Notes: generated from the sequence alone by a model not told the origin. A stretch of DNA of 64,000 bases from Angiostrongylus vasorum (GCA_018806985.1 JADANN010000118.1:124001-188000); one strand, 5' to 3'. Counted from the first letter of the stretch, positions 23,027-35,604 are shown. Numbers and translations: made by a program.

Positions 23027-24984
23027 TCGGACTTGACATAGAAACTTCCAGACTGCTTGTTTCTTATTCGTGGTGGTTTTTGTTGTGAATGCTGCCTTTC
23101 AAATTTGTTCGGTGTTTGTGTGTGGGAATGTAATGCGTTTCTGCGCTCTTCTTGCATTGCGTTAACAAATTTATTCTCGCCCAATGTTGGCAGTTTGGCC
23201 ATCCTGCATATGGAAAATGGACACCGCCGTGATGCTTTGTTATGTCGTTTTTTTTTAAAATGTAATTTACTTGTATTGATTGTTTCCTACATCAAATGGG
23301 TTCTGTTATTTCCGTTCAATGCTCGGTTTTTCGTACTGGACTCGTGCTTTTTTGTCAGAACAATGGCGTTCTCAATGAAATACCATGGCTTGTGAGAATT
23401 TTGTTGACGTCATCTGGAGGACCAGCTATTACAGTACTTCATTTCTTTCGCTAGCTAAATTCTGTAGAGCTCTTACTAAGGCATTAAAATTTTATTTCAG
23501 GCGGTATATCTTTGGTGATTCATGAAGAGAACAATATGATAGGAGAAAATTCCAAAATTACACTTTCACTTTTAGTAATTTAAATTCCTATGTACACATA
23601 TCACAGCATCGCTTTGTTCAATGTTTTCTAGAGAATGGTGTATATGTCGATTTCTGAGAAAGTACATAAAATGAGGATATATGGTGTATGATAAGAAACA
23701 CATGAGAGGTAATTACATCTCCGAGGTAAGCAGTCAGAAAGATTGATCGGCTACGGTGTATCTCTAGTGGGACTTTTTCAGTTGTGTCCGTAAACCGTTA
23801 GTCAGTAGAGATTCTGAACGAGCATATCCCAAAAATCTGGTGATATTAGTCTTACCTCGGAGGAATGTAATATACACACTAATCGTGTGGAAGAATAATG
23901 CTAAATGGAAAGTCTAACAAGCCGACCATCCATTTGGAAGTGTTTACTCGGTGGTCGATTTTGATGTAGAGGTATCGGTTGTCGTTGCTTTCCAGAGTTA
24001 TGTGAATGACTCGCCAATGACCTTGGAATTCTGGATTAGCACGGTAACAGGTGGACTGTACACATGACTAGAGTAGTTTCAATTTGAAGCACTCTGAAAG
24101 AAAACGATTTGATATGGACAGCCACAAGCGAGGTATAATGAATGGTAGGAATGAGATAGCTTTAAGTATCATATACATTGTCCCACATTTGAGTGTGAAT
24201 TAAGCATTTAAGGAGTAGAAGACATGGCCTTTTTTAAGCTACGCCCACGAATGAGCTTGTGCACTACAAGCCCACTCAAGTCTACTTAAATGAACTTTAT
24301 TAGCAAATAAATCACAACTGGAGATCGTGGAAAATCTGTTCCCCCGATTTACCACTGATCACAAAGAAACACAGAAACTTTAGTACTGGTGCTGAGTGGA
24401 TCCACCGTTCCCGGGGAAGTTAAGCTGCTGTTACCGGAATCGCAGATATTAAAGAAGTACCGTCGTCGTACTGGCAGGAATTAAAGGTTCGATAACTGCA
24501 GTTGTAAAAAGTGAAAGCAGGTTCATCATGTTGGTAGAAAATAAAAGTGTCGTCACCGTACTGGTGCTAACAAAATCAATGAGAAGAACAGTCTCAAAAG
24601 TGTAAGCGCGAGTCGATTTATGAATGTACGGTAGCATCCCAATAACTCGACCACATATCCTGGTGCATAGGTGAACTACATTAACTACTGTAAATGGTCC
24701 ATAGTGCTTTTTCTTCTTCCTGCATTAATTGAATGGATACTCGACAGAATATCCGTGGATTTTGTCAGAAAATGAGAAATAACCAACTCTAAACGATGTC
24801 TTGTATGAAGTGTTCTCGTCTTTGTAGGAAATACTCTTAAGCACTTACATTTTTATCTAATGTATAGACGTCTTCATCTGATTATGTTCGATGTCGTGAC
24901 GCCAAATGACGTCAACAATATGACCTTCCTGAAATCTGGTCATATGACATTGTCGATAAGCATAAAAGTGGACGACAGAATGAT
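23027..24984. other. 3' flank of the helicase gene and unassigned sequence
   Basis: The first few hundred bases are presumably 3' UTR, but no canonical AATAAA was found close to the stop. Beyond that no repeat boundary or exon is supported. The minus-strand frame at 24,449-24,637 is low in complexity and unconvincing. Confidence 0.35.
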
Positions 24985-25240
24985 AATGACATCCACGTGA
25001 CATATCCAGCGGAAAATTCATAGGAGGCGGTGAGTGCGCGAAGAAGCTATTCCGTATTCGATGTGATTCAAATCTTGGTTTAGCATTTTCTCTGTTTGGT
25101 AATGGAGGTGTTTGGCCGAGTAGATTGCAGTCAACTTGAGCCTTCCAGGCTCTGAGGAAGACGAAATCCGCCGAAACGTCAGCTTGTGCGTAAACAAAGA
25201 AATAGTAGCACCTCGTGTTTGCTAAACAAGAATAATATCT
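24985..25240 (+). mobile_element. solo PLE terminus (pLTR-like)
   Basis: Matches the 3' non-coding end of the PLE at about 52,700-52,950 nearly colinearly. Shared blocks include GCGGTGAGTG, TTTTCTCTGTTTGGT, GGAGGTGTTTGGCCGA and the hammerhead segment, ending in TAGCACCTCG. No coding sequence is attached, so it is an isolated terminus. Confidence 0.7.
25147..25186 (+). ncRNA. hammerhead ribozyme motif (solo PLE terminus)
   Basis: CTGAGGA at 25,152-25,158, stem II GACG/CGCC with one mismatch, GAAA at 25,173-25,176, and CGTC with predicted cleavage after 25,180. Stem I pairs GGCT with AGCT (one wobble). The core nucleotides are intact. The stem II mismatch may weaken folding. Confidence 0.6.
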
Positions 25241-25349
25241 GCTAGATGACCACTCAGGCTGGATAGCTAGGTGTTATCTCTAGAATCCCAGACAAGTAGT
25301 GTCATGAAGAATAAGTCATTTAGGCGAACTATGTTCACTGTGGGGAAAC

Positions 25350-25535
25350 GAAGGGCCCCCATGGTGTGGTGGTGAACGCGTTACATCCCGGAAATGACGA
25401 TAGCGCGTTCGTTCACCAGCGCAGACACCTGCGGTCCGGAGTTTTGCAAATATCTCAGCATCATTGAAGTTATATTTCGCAATATACCCTACCATTAAAA
25501 AGAGTAGGCAGTAAATAATAAGTAAAAATTATGTT
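25350..25535 (+). repeat. SINE2, tRNA-derived repeat copy
   Basis: Sense-strand SINE2 with A-box-like ATGGTGTGGTGGTGAACGCG, a degraded B box (GCGCGTTCGTTCACC) and tail TTTTGCAAATATCTCAGC. It ends at about 25,525 near AGTAGGCAGTAAATAATA. Confidence 0.65.
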
Positions 25536-26045
25536 CTCCGTCTTAGTTGCAATGGCACAACTATTTATCTTCAAATAGCACAAAGTATTTTTAAATTTGT
25601 TAGTCAAGTAATCACCAAGTGGTCCATGGAAGTTAGAGGAATCAGTGAGTGAATGAGTACATCGACTTTTCTACGTCTAGATGATTTTTCTTTTAGCATA
25701 TTCAAGCTTTCGACATTAGGACTTCCATTTAGTATTTTCTTCTTCTAGAAAACCTCGGATAACCAGTTTAATAATGGAATATAGTTGAGTGGTGCCAGAT
25801 TCGTTCGCAGTTATTGTTCGATTGTCGCTAATGACTTATCCCTTATAAATCACGTCTGGAGACATTCACTTGATTTTTTCACTACAGCTTTTTACTTGGA
25901 ACATCGTCTTTCACCTAGTTATCGTAGTATTAAAATCGGCTGGTTTGTTTTTCTTTGATCCTCCTTCCATTAATGATCAAGGTGTTTTCTAGGTAACTGA
26001 AGAATTTAAAAATATTGCTAGTGCTTCAATATCGTTTCGTTCAAG

Positions 26046-26321
26046 ATAAATAAAGCTCTAAAGCTGTTGGTGTTGATCAATACCTGAGGGCTGCGTCATG
26101 CATTTTCATCAAGTATCGTTGGAGGTGATTGAATGCATATTTGGTCTTTAGAATGACTCGCGGTGGTCTACCGATATATCGAGCCAGTACTGTTATCCTT
26201 CCAGACAGATCTGATACCAATCTGCCGATGCCAGATGGATGGAAGGCTTGGTGGGCCTGCGGCACAGAATCGATGCCCTGTACAGGTGCAAGGCGCCTAT
26301 AACGACTGCGCTACACATGCC
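26046..26321 (-). repeat. SINE1 copy, left arm of inverted composite
   Basis: Minus-strand SINE1 with GGTGTTGATCAATACCTGAGG near 26,070 (3' end) and the head near 26,321. Together with the adjacent microsatellite and the next SINE1 it forms a composite unit that is repeated inverted at 28.7-29.4 kb. Confidence 0.75.
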
Positions 26322-26329
26322 TATATTGA

Positions 26330-26440
26330 CTTACAACAGTCATAATAACAGTAATAATAATGGTAATAGTAATAGTACTAATAATAATAATAATAAGAAT
26401 AATAATAACAATAACAATAATACTAGTAAGGTAGCAAAAC
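26330..26440. repeat. (AAT)n-type microsatellite linker
   Basis: Imperfect AAT/AAC trinucleotide array between two minus-strand SINE1 copies. The flank GACTTACAACAGTCATAATAA matches, inverted, the flank of the ATT array at about 29,130-29,155. Apparent open frames across it are low-complexity artefacts. Confidence 0.9.
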
Positions 26441-26464
26441 TAATACGAATGACCACTATTAATA

Positions 26465-26703
26465 ACCATGCATTCGACTTCTTTAAGTATAGTTTAGAGG
26501 TGATTGAATGCATATCTGGGCTTTACAATGACTCGGGGTGGCCCACCGATGGAACGAGCCAGTGCTGCTATCCTCCCAGACAAGTCTGGTACCAATTTGC
26601 CGGCCCTGGAATGATGGAAGACTTGGTGGGCCACTGGCGAGGGGTCGATCCCATGTGTGTGTCGCACGCAGGACGCCTCCGACTGCTGCACCACACGCGC
26701 TCA
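26465..26703 (-). repeat. SINE1 copy, 3' truncated, left composite
   Basis: Minus-strand SINE1 with a complete head (GCACCACACGCGCTC near 26,690-26,704) but without the GATTGATCAA 3' end. It joins the microsatellite linker at AATAACCATGCATTCGAC. The partner at 28,737-28,984 is also altered at the same end. Confidence 0.7.
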
Positions 26704-28736
26704 TTTCATTTCATTCCGTTTAAGATATAATTTAAAGAACAACTCGATATATACTTGTAAATTGGCACCACTTTTCTTTTTACTTTAATTTGGATACTTC
26801 TTCCTTCGATTTCGATAAGACTACACTATTCTTTTTTCATCCTAAATGTAACTGTGATGGCAAATTGAGGTATTCGAAAATTTATGGGTGCTGAACTTCA
26901 CTTCCATGTTCTTTCAGGAAGTTTCTTTCTATTTTATGCACATCAATAAGGAAACCTTAGTAGAGATTTTATAGAATGTAAAGGTACTGTAAACCTAAAA
27001 AGCTCACTGAGCAATTCCACTAAGGTTTATCAAGGCTACACAGTGATTGGTGAGAAGTGATAGAGTTGAAAGTGAGATTATAAAGGAAAATTGTGGTGAG
27101 TAGATCATCTGTGGAATGTCGCTGAGGAAGGTGGATACTAAAATATGGAATGGGCCATCAACACCACTCAACGAAATGCATCGTAGCATGGAAACGGCCG
27201 AATACACGTGGAATTGGCGCATCGATGAATACAATACAAACACATGCACACAGACATAGCGAGAAAGAGAAAGAGAAGGACAAAAAGAGAGGAAGGAAAG
27301 GAAGAAGAGAAAGAGGGGTACTAACGAAAAGCACCAAGTTCGTAGTACGTAACAGCAATTGCGTATTGACAGGGTCGACGATCTGAATGAAAAGACATGG
27401 ACAGTTGGGATAAAATCGACGATCAGCAAGTGGGAACTACTGGGTTTGATTCAGTTGACTGAAGTGACACCATTGTTCAAACATCGGCGTCGACAGATCC
27501 TCGAAAGTACTTCTTTCGGACACAATTACTCTTGTAATTCACTATGAATTCACCGCATTTATTTTTGTAGACGTCATTGGTCATTACAATGTCAGCCTTG
27601 GCAAGCTAACTCTCTACCGTCACTTGTCATAAATACGAAACGACAATTGTTTGGGCGACGAACTGCCTTGGGTTACTTTTCCGTATTAAGGCATTGACCT
27701 CTATTTGTTGTTGGGAAACGGATACTGGCTAGGTAGTACGAGAAAGTAGCCGTTTAAGTAGAATATTGATCTGTAGCTTTTCATTTTATGCTAAGCATTT
27801 GTATCTAATGGAAGTAAACCCAGAAAAGTTTACAAAGCACATTGAAATACATCTTCTATTTCTATAAACTCCGCTGAGCTTAGCTATCTATGGGTCGTCA
27901 AAAGTGTTCCGATAGAAACAAGATAGACCTTAATCTTCAACTGAATAGAAATGTAAATTGAGTTGACCACCTCAAAGCTAAGATCATAGTATAATGTTCC
28001 GAAAGCCTTCTGGAGAAGTTGATGATCCCAGATCTTCGTCTGCATTACCGAATGAGAATTCATTACGACTCCTGCTATGTAAGCACCTAACTTTGTAATC
28101 ATGCTTTCAACATATAAAGTCAAGGACTGTAAGCCTAAACAGGTTAAACAGTACTTAATCATATGTAGCAGAAGTGGTAAAGTCATTGTGCAAACTCTAA
28201 AGATGAGTGGTTCAATATCGACAGCAGATAGGACTTTAACTTATCACCTCATTACTCGTAGATGGCTTATCCAATGTAAAGAATACAGTTCAGATTCCGA
28301 GGCAGCTAAACTTATTTGATAACGATGCCGAGTCGGACTGCACTTTTAGAGAGTGTAATTCATCTCTTCATGAAAATTTACTGTATACGGTATTACAGTA
28401 ATTTTTGACAGTTGCAAAAGCCCTGCATTATTTCGTGAGCAGATCCGATTATCATTGTTATGGGATCCGATTCATTGGGTGCTTCTGATAGTTTCAGAAG
28501 TATCGACGATGCTCTAGAGGAGGCAAACAACAAGTAAAGATCTTATAAATAGATGAATACAAACATTAATGAATAGTAAACAGTTGGTTACTAACATGGT
28601 ACTCGTGCTATATTTTCTACAATAATGATTGTCATTGTTACATGCTTTTTATAAAAGCGACGACTATTCCTTTTTTATTTCACACCTGTGCTCAGTGTTA
28701 TTACCATTTAATATTTCTGCCTACTATGAATCTAGC
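26704..28736. other. spacer between inverted SINE composites
   Basis: About 2 kb with no recognised exon or mobile-element protein. A purine-rich stretch (about 27,250-27,325) makes a long but low-complexity frame on each strand. This could be the interior of an unidentified element or simple host sequence. Confidence 0.35.
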
Positions 28737-28984
28737 GAGCGCTTGTGGCGCAGTGGTCGGAAGCTTTGTGCAACACACGCGGAAGCGATCCCCGCGCCCA
28801 TGACCCACCAAGCCTTCCATCTCTCTGGGGTTGGCAAATTGGTACCAGACTTGTCTGGGAGAACAGCAGCATTGGCTCGATACATCAGTAGGCCACCGCT
28901 AGTCATTGTGAAGGCCAGATATGCATTCAATCACCTCCAAACGATGCTTAAAAAAGATGAATGCATGGCGCACCCTCGGCGAAC
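28737..28984 (+). repeat. SINE1 copy, right arm of inverted composite
   Basis: Starts with GAGCGCTTGTGGCGCAGTGG (A box). It has a B-box region AGCGATCCCC and the core GGCAAATTGGTACCAGACTT. The 3' end departs from consensus after GAATGCATGGCGCA and runs into a linker that matches the left composite (GTGATCATTAGTATTA versus the inverted GTGGTCATTCGTATTA). Confidence 0.75.
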
Positions 28985-29039
28985 GATTATAAATAGTGAT
29001 CATTAGTATTATTACTGCTATTTTACTAGTTTTACTGTT

Positions 29040-29150
29040 ATAATAATAATAGTACTAATATCATCATTATTATTATTACTATTATTATTACTATTACTAT
29101 CAGTACTATTACTATTACTATTATTATTACTGTTATTATGACTGTTGTGA
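29040..29150. repeat. (ATT)n-type microsatellite linker
   Basis: Imperfect ATT/ACT array, the inverse counterpart of the array at 26,330-26,440, including the shared flank GACTGTTGTGAGTCAATATAG. Confidence 0.9.
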
Positions 29151-29160
29151 GTCAATATAG

Positions 29161-29432
29161 GCGTGTGTAGCGCAGTGGTTAGAGGCGCCTTGCACCTGTG
29201 CACGGGATCGATTCTGTGCCCCAGGCACACCAAGCTTTTCATCTTTCTGGAATTAGCAGATTGGTATCAGATCTGTCTGGGAGGATAGCAGTAGTGACTC
29301 GATACAGCGGTAGGCCACTGTGAGTCATCGTAAAAAGGCCCGATATTCATTCACTCACCTCTAACGATGCTGAATGAAGTCGAATGCATGGCGCATCCTT
29401 CAGGGATTGATCAACGCGATGAGCTTTATCCT
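29161..29432 (+). repeat. SINE1 copy, right arm of inverted composite
   Basis: Full-length sense SINE1. It has A box GTAGCGCAGTGGTTAGAGGCG, a very good B box GGGATCGATTC, a core with GATTGGTATCAGATCTGTC and 3' end CAGGGATTGATCAACGCG. The CGCCTTGCACCTGTGCA signature also occurs in its inverted partner at 26,046-26,321, which supports common descent of the two composites. Confidence 0.8.
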
Positions 29433-30600
29433 TCGTTTTTAATAGTTATTGTAAGTTATTGCTATTGCTATTGCTGTGATTACCGTTAGTTGTTGTTGGC
29501 CATTTTTGTCGATATTGCTATTATTATTATTGCCGTATTATTACTACTGTTTCCACTATTGGCAACCTGTGTTGTGTGTTTCGGTAGAACATTGAACTAC
29601 AGTGATGGCTTCAATCTCTAAGAAGACGCCCAAGCTTCGGATTAGTTCCACGATTCCATCCGGAGGCTCAGTAGGGAAATAAGCCATGACGGAGTTTCAC
29701 GAGCTATCCATGACTACCTCATTGGCAAAAAAACGACGAAAATGAAGAACATCATAACGAAATTGTGTCGCAATTCGCATCTCTCGAGCGAGCGGAGCCA
29801 GAAGCAATTCTAATGGAGAACGAATGGAGGATATTTTAGTAGTGTCGGCTCGAATCATTCTATCATCGGCAGGATTATAGGTGTCAGAGGGGAGACAGGT
29901 GATTATTATTACCGTCGATGTTGTTTTTACTGCACGGTTTCCCTTCACATGAATGGAGCCGGTTATTCATGAAGTGCGTCCCTTAGTGGAGGCACAGATG
30001 GATTGAACGAATAAGCTCCGTTCCTCTGCATTGCTGGGTTTATTTGCACCATTCCTAAACATGCCACTATTATGTTTGTGGATGTATTCGCGTAGATTCT
30101 ATGCGCGAACTATCTCATATATGTCTGTTCTTCTAAAGGGCTGCAACTTTTAGGGAAGGTTTCTAGATATTAGAAAGTAAGGGCATTCTGAAGGCTGTGA
30201 AGTGCTAAAATAAGCCCACTTCGGCGTAGTCTTAGAAACTACCATTGAATATATTCAGTCCCTGTGGCGGAATCGGATGAACCATCTTGAGAGTAACCTT
30301 TCTATGAAAAACAGGAATAAAAAATTCCCTAAAGATTACTGTGATGCTCTTCTTCTCCAAAAACGTAAAATTAATAGTTTTCATATGAAAAATATGATTA
30401 CTTTCTCGTCATATTAGCCTGAAAATCTCTCTCCCGCTCTATCGAAGGCTGCTGGCGATAGAGATGAATGCAGACATCGCGGGAACGCACTTTACTAACT
30501 CAACGGTTAACGAAATTACGGCTGATACAAATGGTCGTTACTAGAATTCTTAGGAAGTAGTGAAGGTTTTCGTTCTCGAGAAATTAACGTTTTGCTTTTA
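29433..30600. other. unassigned sequence
   Basis: It begins with a GCTATT-rich low-complexity run (to about 29,560). The minus-strand frame at 29,697-29,948 (83 codons) has no recognised homology and no convincing splice context. Nothing else is supported. Confidence 0.35.
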
Positions 30601-31560
30601 AATAAGACTTTATATCGTTGTGTCTATCTTACATATCACAAAAAGGGCAAAGTTGAACAGTTTTCGAATGAATTCAGTTGTCATTGAGAAGTGTAGTCAA
30701 GGATTTCAGAAGGCCATTGAAAATGACATATGGAGATTCTGTTTGAAGCAAAACCACAGGTTGGAACGGTTGGAACGTTGTATTGGAAGAAAAATGCAAA
30801 GTGAAACGGCAGTGTCGGTTCAACTGGACCGAAATGGAGCTTCGGAAGAAATGGGTAACAAAGGAGCTAGTGCCAAATAGGTTGAACAAATGTGGAAGTG
30901 ATCGTCGTTTTGACATCCGCTTTTCGCTACTCTGTTGTCTTTTCGCCACAAAGACGATTCATTACTTGATTGTATTGTTATCTCTGACCAAAAACGGATT
31001 CTATTCGACAATCGACAACGTCCTGCTTAATATCAAAGGCCGATGGAACACTAAAACATTCCTCAGAGCAAGACTTGCCATCAGGTGATAGTTATGTAGA
31101 GCATCTTGCGCTTGTGAGATGAAATTATCCGTTGCAAATTCTTGTCTCATATTGAAAGCGTTGGACCAAGTATGTAATGCTAGGTAAGAAACGAAAGGAG
31201 AAAAGCTTCAGTGTTGGTAGCTAGCATTGTTAAGTCGAATGAAACTAATGCTTTAACCGGACGACGTCCGATCGCTTTTCGGACGCTGTAAAACATGAAG
31301 GAGTTTAGCGACAAAGCTTCGCTTCTTCGTTACTTATCGCGCCCACGCAGTTCTTCCCAACTGACTATTACTTTTTCAACAGCCTTGACAACTACTCGCT
31401 AATAAAGTCTTCAATAACCAAGGCCCAATGGAAACTGCTTCAGAAGAATCTTGAAATCAATTAGCTCAGAGCCTTACTATAGTAGAAAGGATAAACTTGT
31501 GCACCGTTGAAAATTATATGCAGATTTGAATAGTTTTATTTACTAATGGAATTTATTGCG
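30600..31560 (+). mobile_element. mariner-family transposase relic 2
   Basis: Frame-broken transposase. RKKWVTKELVPNRLNKCGSD (about 30,844-30,900) matches the linker after the helix-turn-helix in mariner. ISDQKRILFDNRQRPA (about 30,985-31,030) matches the CDEKW-IL-DNR catalytic block. FPTDYYFFNSLDNYS (about 31,355-31,400) matches the C-terminal PTDY block and keeps the third Asp. Several stops and indels make it inactive. It is distinct from the relic at 2.6 kb and lacks an insertion. Confidence 0.7.
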
Positions 31561-31685
31561 GACAGAGGGTTGCATATTTAAAGCCGATGGTTAAGCAATG
31601 AGATTATCGTTTTAAAGGCATAGTAGTGTTATCACCATTGTCAATTTTAATATTGGTGTTATTAATATTGGGAAAGAGTAGTGCA

Positions 31686-32050
31686 GTTGTAGTGATTCTA
31701 TTCATTGCGTGGACTACCCAACCTATGCATGCGTTGGTTTGATCCCGCCCCTAGCTCTCCAAGTCTCATCCTTCCGGGCCGTGAAATTGATACAAAAGTT
31801 GTTTGGGAACATTTCATTCGCTGAAATCCGGTTGGCAGCGCTCAAGCTCTGCTATCACAGGGATCCAAAGAGAATCCAGTCGAACAGTATTCAACGAAAT
31901 TCATAAAGAAGACGAGAATCCTCAAGCTGGAGCTGAAACCACCACCGAATCCGTAAACCTCCGTAGATAGTGAATACGAGGAAACGAACTGAGTGCAGGA
32001 TGTAATGGGATCCACCTAACAGATGGGAAGACGGGTAGTACAAAATAAAA
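31686..32050 (+). repeat. SINE1-related copy with alternative 3' tail (SINE1b)
   Basis: The head resembles SINE1: AGTTGTAGTGATTC in the A-box region and TTGGTTTGATCCC as a good B box at about 31,734-31,746. The core is divergent (GTGAAATTGATACAAAAGTTG). The tail matches 16,285-16,540, with AATCCTCAAGC, GAGCTGAAACCAC and GGGATCCACCTAACAGATGG. The GATTGATCAA end of ordinary SINE1 is absent. Confidence 0.55.
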
Positions 32051-34760
32051 TTAAAGAGAAATGTTGCTGGTTTGATACATCATTCTCATACGGTTGGTCG
32101 ACTAAACAAAATATTCGCTTCGGTCTTGGAGGACTCCAAGTGTCAACGCAGCAAACCTTTCTCTGATCCATTATTGAGGACAGCTGTTTGTGAATAGAAC
32201 TGGGAAGCGCTTTAGCATGGCTTTCTCGAGGTTTCAGGAAAATCAATCTTGACGAACACTGAACATATCACTGAGGAGATAAAGCAGATTCTCAAATCGA
32301 AGTCGAACCCACACACAAATACATCACTATATCAATACATCACGTCCACCTATACGGACGACAGTTGCTAGACGCAAGGTGAATCGGTGATGTGTGTTGA
32401 GATCCGTACGAGAAGACATGAAGAAAAGTCACCAATGTATCTGAACAGGTATTTGCGTTAGTGCTATCACTACGTCCAAAGAAAACTGGTAAGACATTAG
32501 TGGCACTAAATAAAGTCTATCACAGGATTATGGAAAATAACGTTAATATTAAGAACTAAAAGTGTGGTTTTATTAAAATGCTATCTTAGTGAACTGTACG
32601 AAAGTTACTAATTAAGAGGAAAGAGTAGATGTTGTGACGTGCACTGAATACGATTGGCAATGCCATCATGAAACTGATAAAATCATTCGTCATCAAATAA
32701 ATAGACACCCTATCTGGCAGTGGACAACTGGCAGAATACCCACAGGGCCAACGTTCCAAGAAGAGGGCTGAACAGAGCATCCACTTATGTAAAGTTGATT
32801 TTCATTATAGGTGATAATACAGAAGATGGTAGAAGGCGTATACATCTAGAAAGCGGAAATTCGATATCTATATTATTCATGGTTCGCGCTGACTGCAGTC
32901 GAAAGTGACATCATCAACTGAACCTGATCTATTTTTCTTCTGGTAAGAAACCGTGTGTTCGAAGAAACAACTTTCGGAAAGCAGACATCAAACTGTACCC
33001 TTTGAACTCAACTACTAAGCCTATATATTTTTCAAATTTGATAAGAAAATTGGAAGCAGCTTTGCAAGAAACGGACCGCCTAAAACATCATAAGGTTTTG
33101 CTCCATCTTCGGAAGCCATTATTTAGTAAGTTCTTAAGGAAAAACCCTTCTCCATTCCAAACTTATTTAGCACTCCATAGGCAAAGCAACAGAATCTTAG
33201 GGAACGATTTGAGGCTTGAGATTGTCAAAACACTATCAATAATACTCTAAGATTATGAAGATTGACAAAAATACACAAAAATGTCTTTAAAAAATTTTAA
33301 AACGTTAGTAATTTAATGAGAATAACTATAGGATTACTGTATATCATGAGAGCTTTGCGGTAAATTCAAGGGCTTAATATAGCTTAAAATCTACATGGTA
33401 CACAAAGGTCAACTACATGGAATCGCGAACGATCGTCTTAGAGTCTTAGTCGTTTATTCCTACACTGACAAACTCTTAACAAAGACGAATATTTCGCAGG
33501 CTAAATCGCTCAGTTGGATTTGACAACGATGCTGAAGATGATTTTGATGCTGTAGTTTCTAGTAGACGATGGACGATGATCGGTGGACAGCGGACAGTGG
33601 ATGGAACGCATAGAATAACACCCACCACCACACGCGAGCAAACACATGCTGAATAGGGAAATGAATCTCGTACCGAATTTGCCATTCGCCATCATGGCGA
33701 CATATCGATTGCGAATTTTCGACGCGAATTCTGTAATCGAATCGGATCAGTTCATAGAGAAAATCGCCCAGTTACTGATAAATGCAACAACGACGAAATT
33801 GTTCTACGATCTTGTATATGGTATTCATCGAAAATGGTAACGAGCTCAGCTCTGTCTGAGTTCGCAGACTCGTTCCGATGTAGAAGACCCGGAGATGTTC
33901 GATGTCGATGAATCGATGATTCAAAGACCTAGCGGAACCAAGCTAAAGAACCCAGTATTTGAGTTTATGTAGTGTTGTGAAAGTGTGGATGTAGATGGAC
34001 TTGGTGGTGTAGGCTTCTTACAAAACAAACTCTTCCCTCTTTCCACTAATTCGGAACCGTAGTTTTGAATAGAAGAATATGCTCTCTGGGAACCACTTCT
34101 TTTAATTTGACAGATTCTGAAGGCTGCCATGATGAAAAACATGCAACAACCAACTGAAACGGAGATCCTCTAAAATCAACCGTTTTCCACCAAGTTCTGG
34201 CTACGGTGCATTTTCAGAAAATGAGATCCTTCTGGTGAGTGAATCGAAGCGGCTAAACAATAAATATAAATATACTGATGAAGCGATCTTTAGATCTCCA
34301 CTAGTTCTCAGCTCTTCTTGGAGCAGCGACGCTCATATACCACATTTTGAAAAATCTTTTCTGGCACCACATTGAAACAGACATTAGTGGTTCTTAGACC
34401 ACAATGTGCCAGGATTAACGGAAAAATATTCCATCTGGTAACTGCCCTGCACGTCTTATACCAATGAAACTTATTAATAGTAAAAAAATACTTGAGTAGT
34501 CGTCAGGAGCACAGAATACACATTTGCATCAAGGTGGACATGACAACAATTGATCACGAATGTTTTGAATGGAGTGGATCCGAGCTGAATCAAGTTGTGC
34601 GGAATTGGACGAAATCTGAGCGCATTTGGATTACCAACAACAAACAATAAACTCTAACGAGTTTCGGAACGGTCTCGATCGAGTGCGATTGCACAAGCAC
34701 ATGACGGGTTCAGTGATTTCGTTCTCGTTTATGACGATTTTGAGTGAGAATAGTTCAGTG
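32051..34760. other. unassigned sequence
   Basis: No frame here is long or splice-supported, and no repeat family from elsewhere in the window was recognised. It may be decayed transposon sequence. Confidence 0.3.
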
Positions 34761-34761
34761 A

Positions 34762-35003
34762 TCAGAGGTGCCCCTACAATATGCACAGCGTCTTTGGTTT
34801 ATTTCTGTGTCCAGGGCTAACAAAGCCTTTCATCCATTTGGAGTGGGAAAAATGGCTACATAGTGTGAAAAGATAGAACACTGACCTGATATCCCAGCAA
34901 GTGTTAAGCCAGCATAGCCCAGATGTGCATTTAATCATTTCTGCAATGCTACGAGTGAAAGCCAGTGCATGGCCTAGACGTAAGGAATACGCCAACACTG
35001 AAC
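34762..35003 (+). repeat. SINE1 copy, strongly degenerate
   Basis: GATCAGAGGTGCCCCTACAATATGCAC recalls the SINE1 head. GGCTAACAAAGCCTTTCATCC and GGAGTGGGAAAAATGG match the core, and AATGCTACGAG and GTGCATGGC match the 3' part. Heavily mutated, so old. Confidence 0.5.
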
Positions 35004-35604
35004 ACTTCATCTTTTATCACTCTTTGCTCCTTCTGTCTTATCTGTATCTTCATTCCTTTATCATGATGAATTTGCCGAAATCGAAATGAAATGAGTGTTT
35101 TCGAGTCAGCACAGTGTTTTTCATTGTCATCGCTGAATATCGTTCTGCTCAAACTCTGAACGTTTCCAAAACTATCAATATTCTCTGAGTCATGACAAAA
35201 TTCGTCATACCTTCTCATATGCCAGAGTAGGCCGCCCAACAAAATTTCCATACGTGACAAAACTTCCTGAAATATAACACGGGGATATGCACAAAAGAGT
35301 CAAGTCCTCGATCAAAACTACTGAGCTTCACGCTTGGATTAAGAAGTTAGCTCATAAATGAAGAATGAGGAAAGAAAAAAAAGCAAAAAAAAGAAGTGGG
35401 ATATTTTTGAAACTATAAATAGAGATCAGGAAATCATTAGGTTCAAAGGGATTTGGACTGAAGTGGATTTATGGATGATTCCATTTCGTGCTGACGTATG
35501 TTACTTTAATGTTGTTAAGGAAACGGAACATCTGTTAGATTGACAATTCAGAACGAATAAAACTATGATTTTGGACATTTACACCTATCTCGCTGGTATT
35601 CGAA

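Noticed and set aside
26239..26730. 163-codon frame with long Asn runs
   Set aside because: Entirely made of SINE1 and AAT microsatellite sequence. The Asn runs are translated microsatellite.
27004..27429. 141-codon minus-strand hydrophobic frame
   Set aside because: Arises from a purine-rich (GAGAAAGA-type) stretch on the other strand. No homology, splice sites or signal context.
29697..29948. 83-codon minus-strand frame as a gene
   Set aside because: No family resemblance, no clear exon signals and no neighbouring compatible exon.
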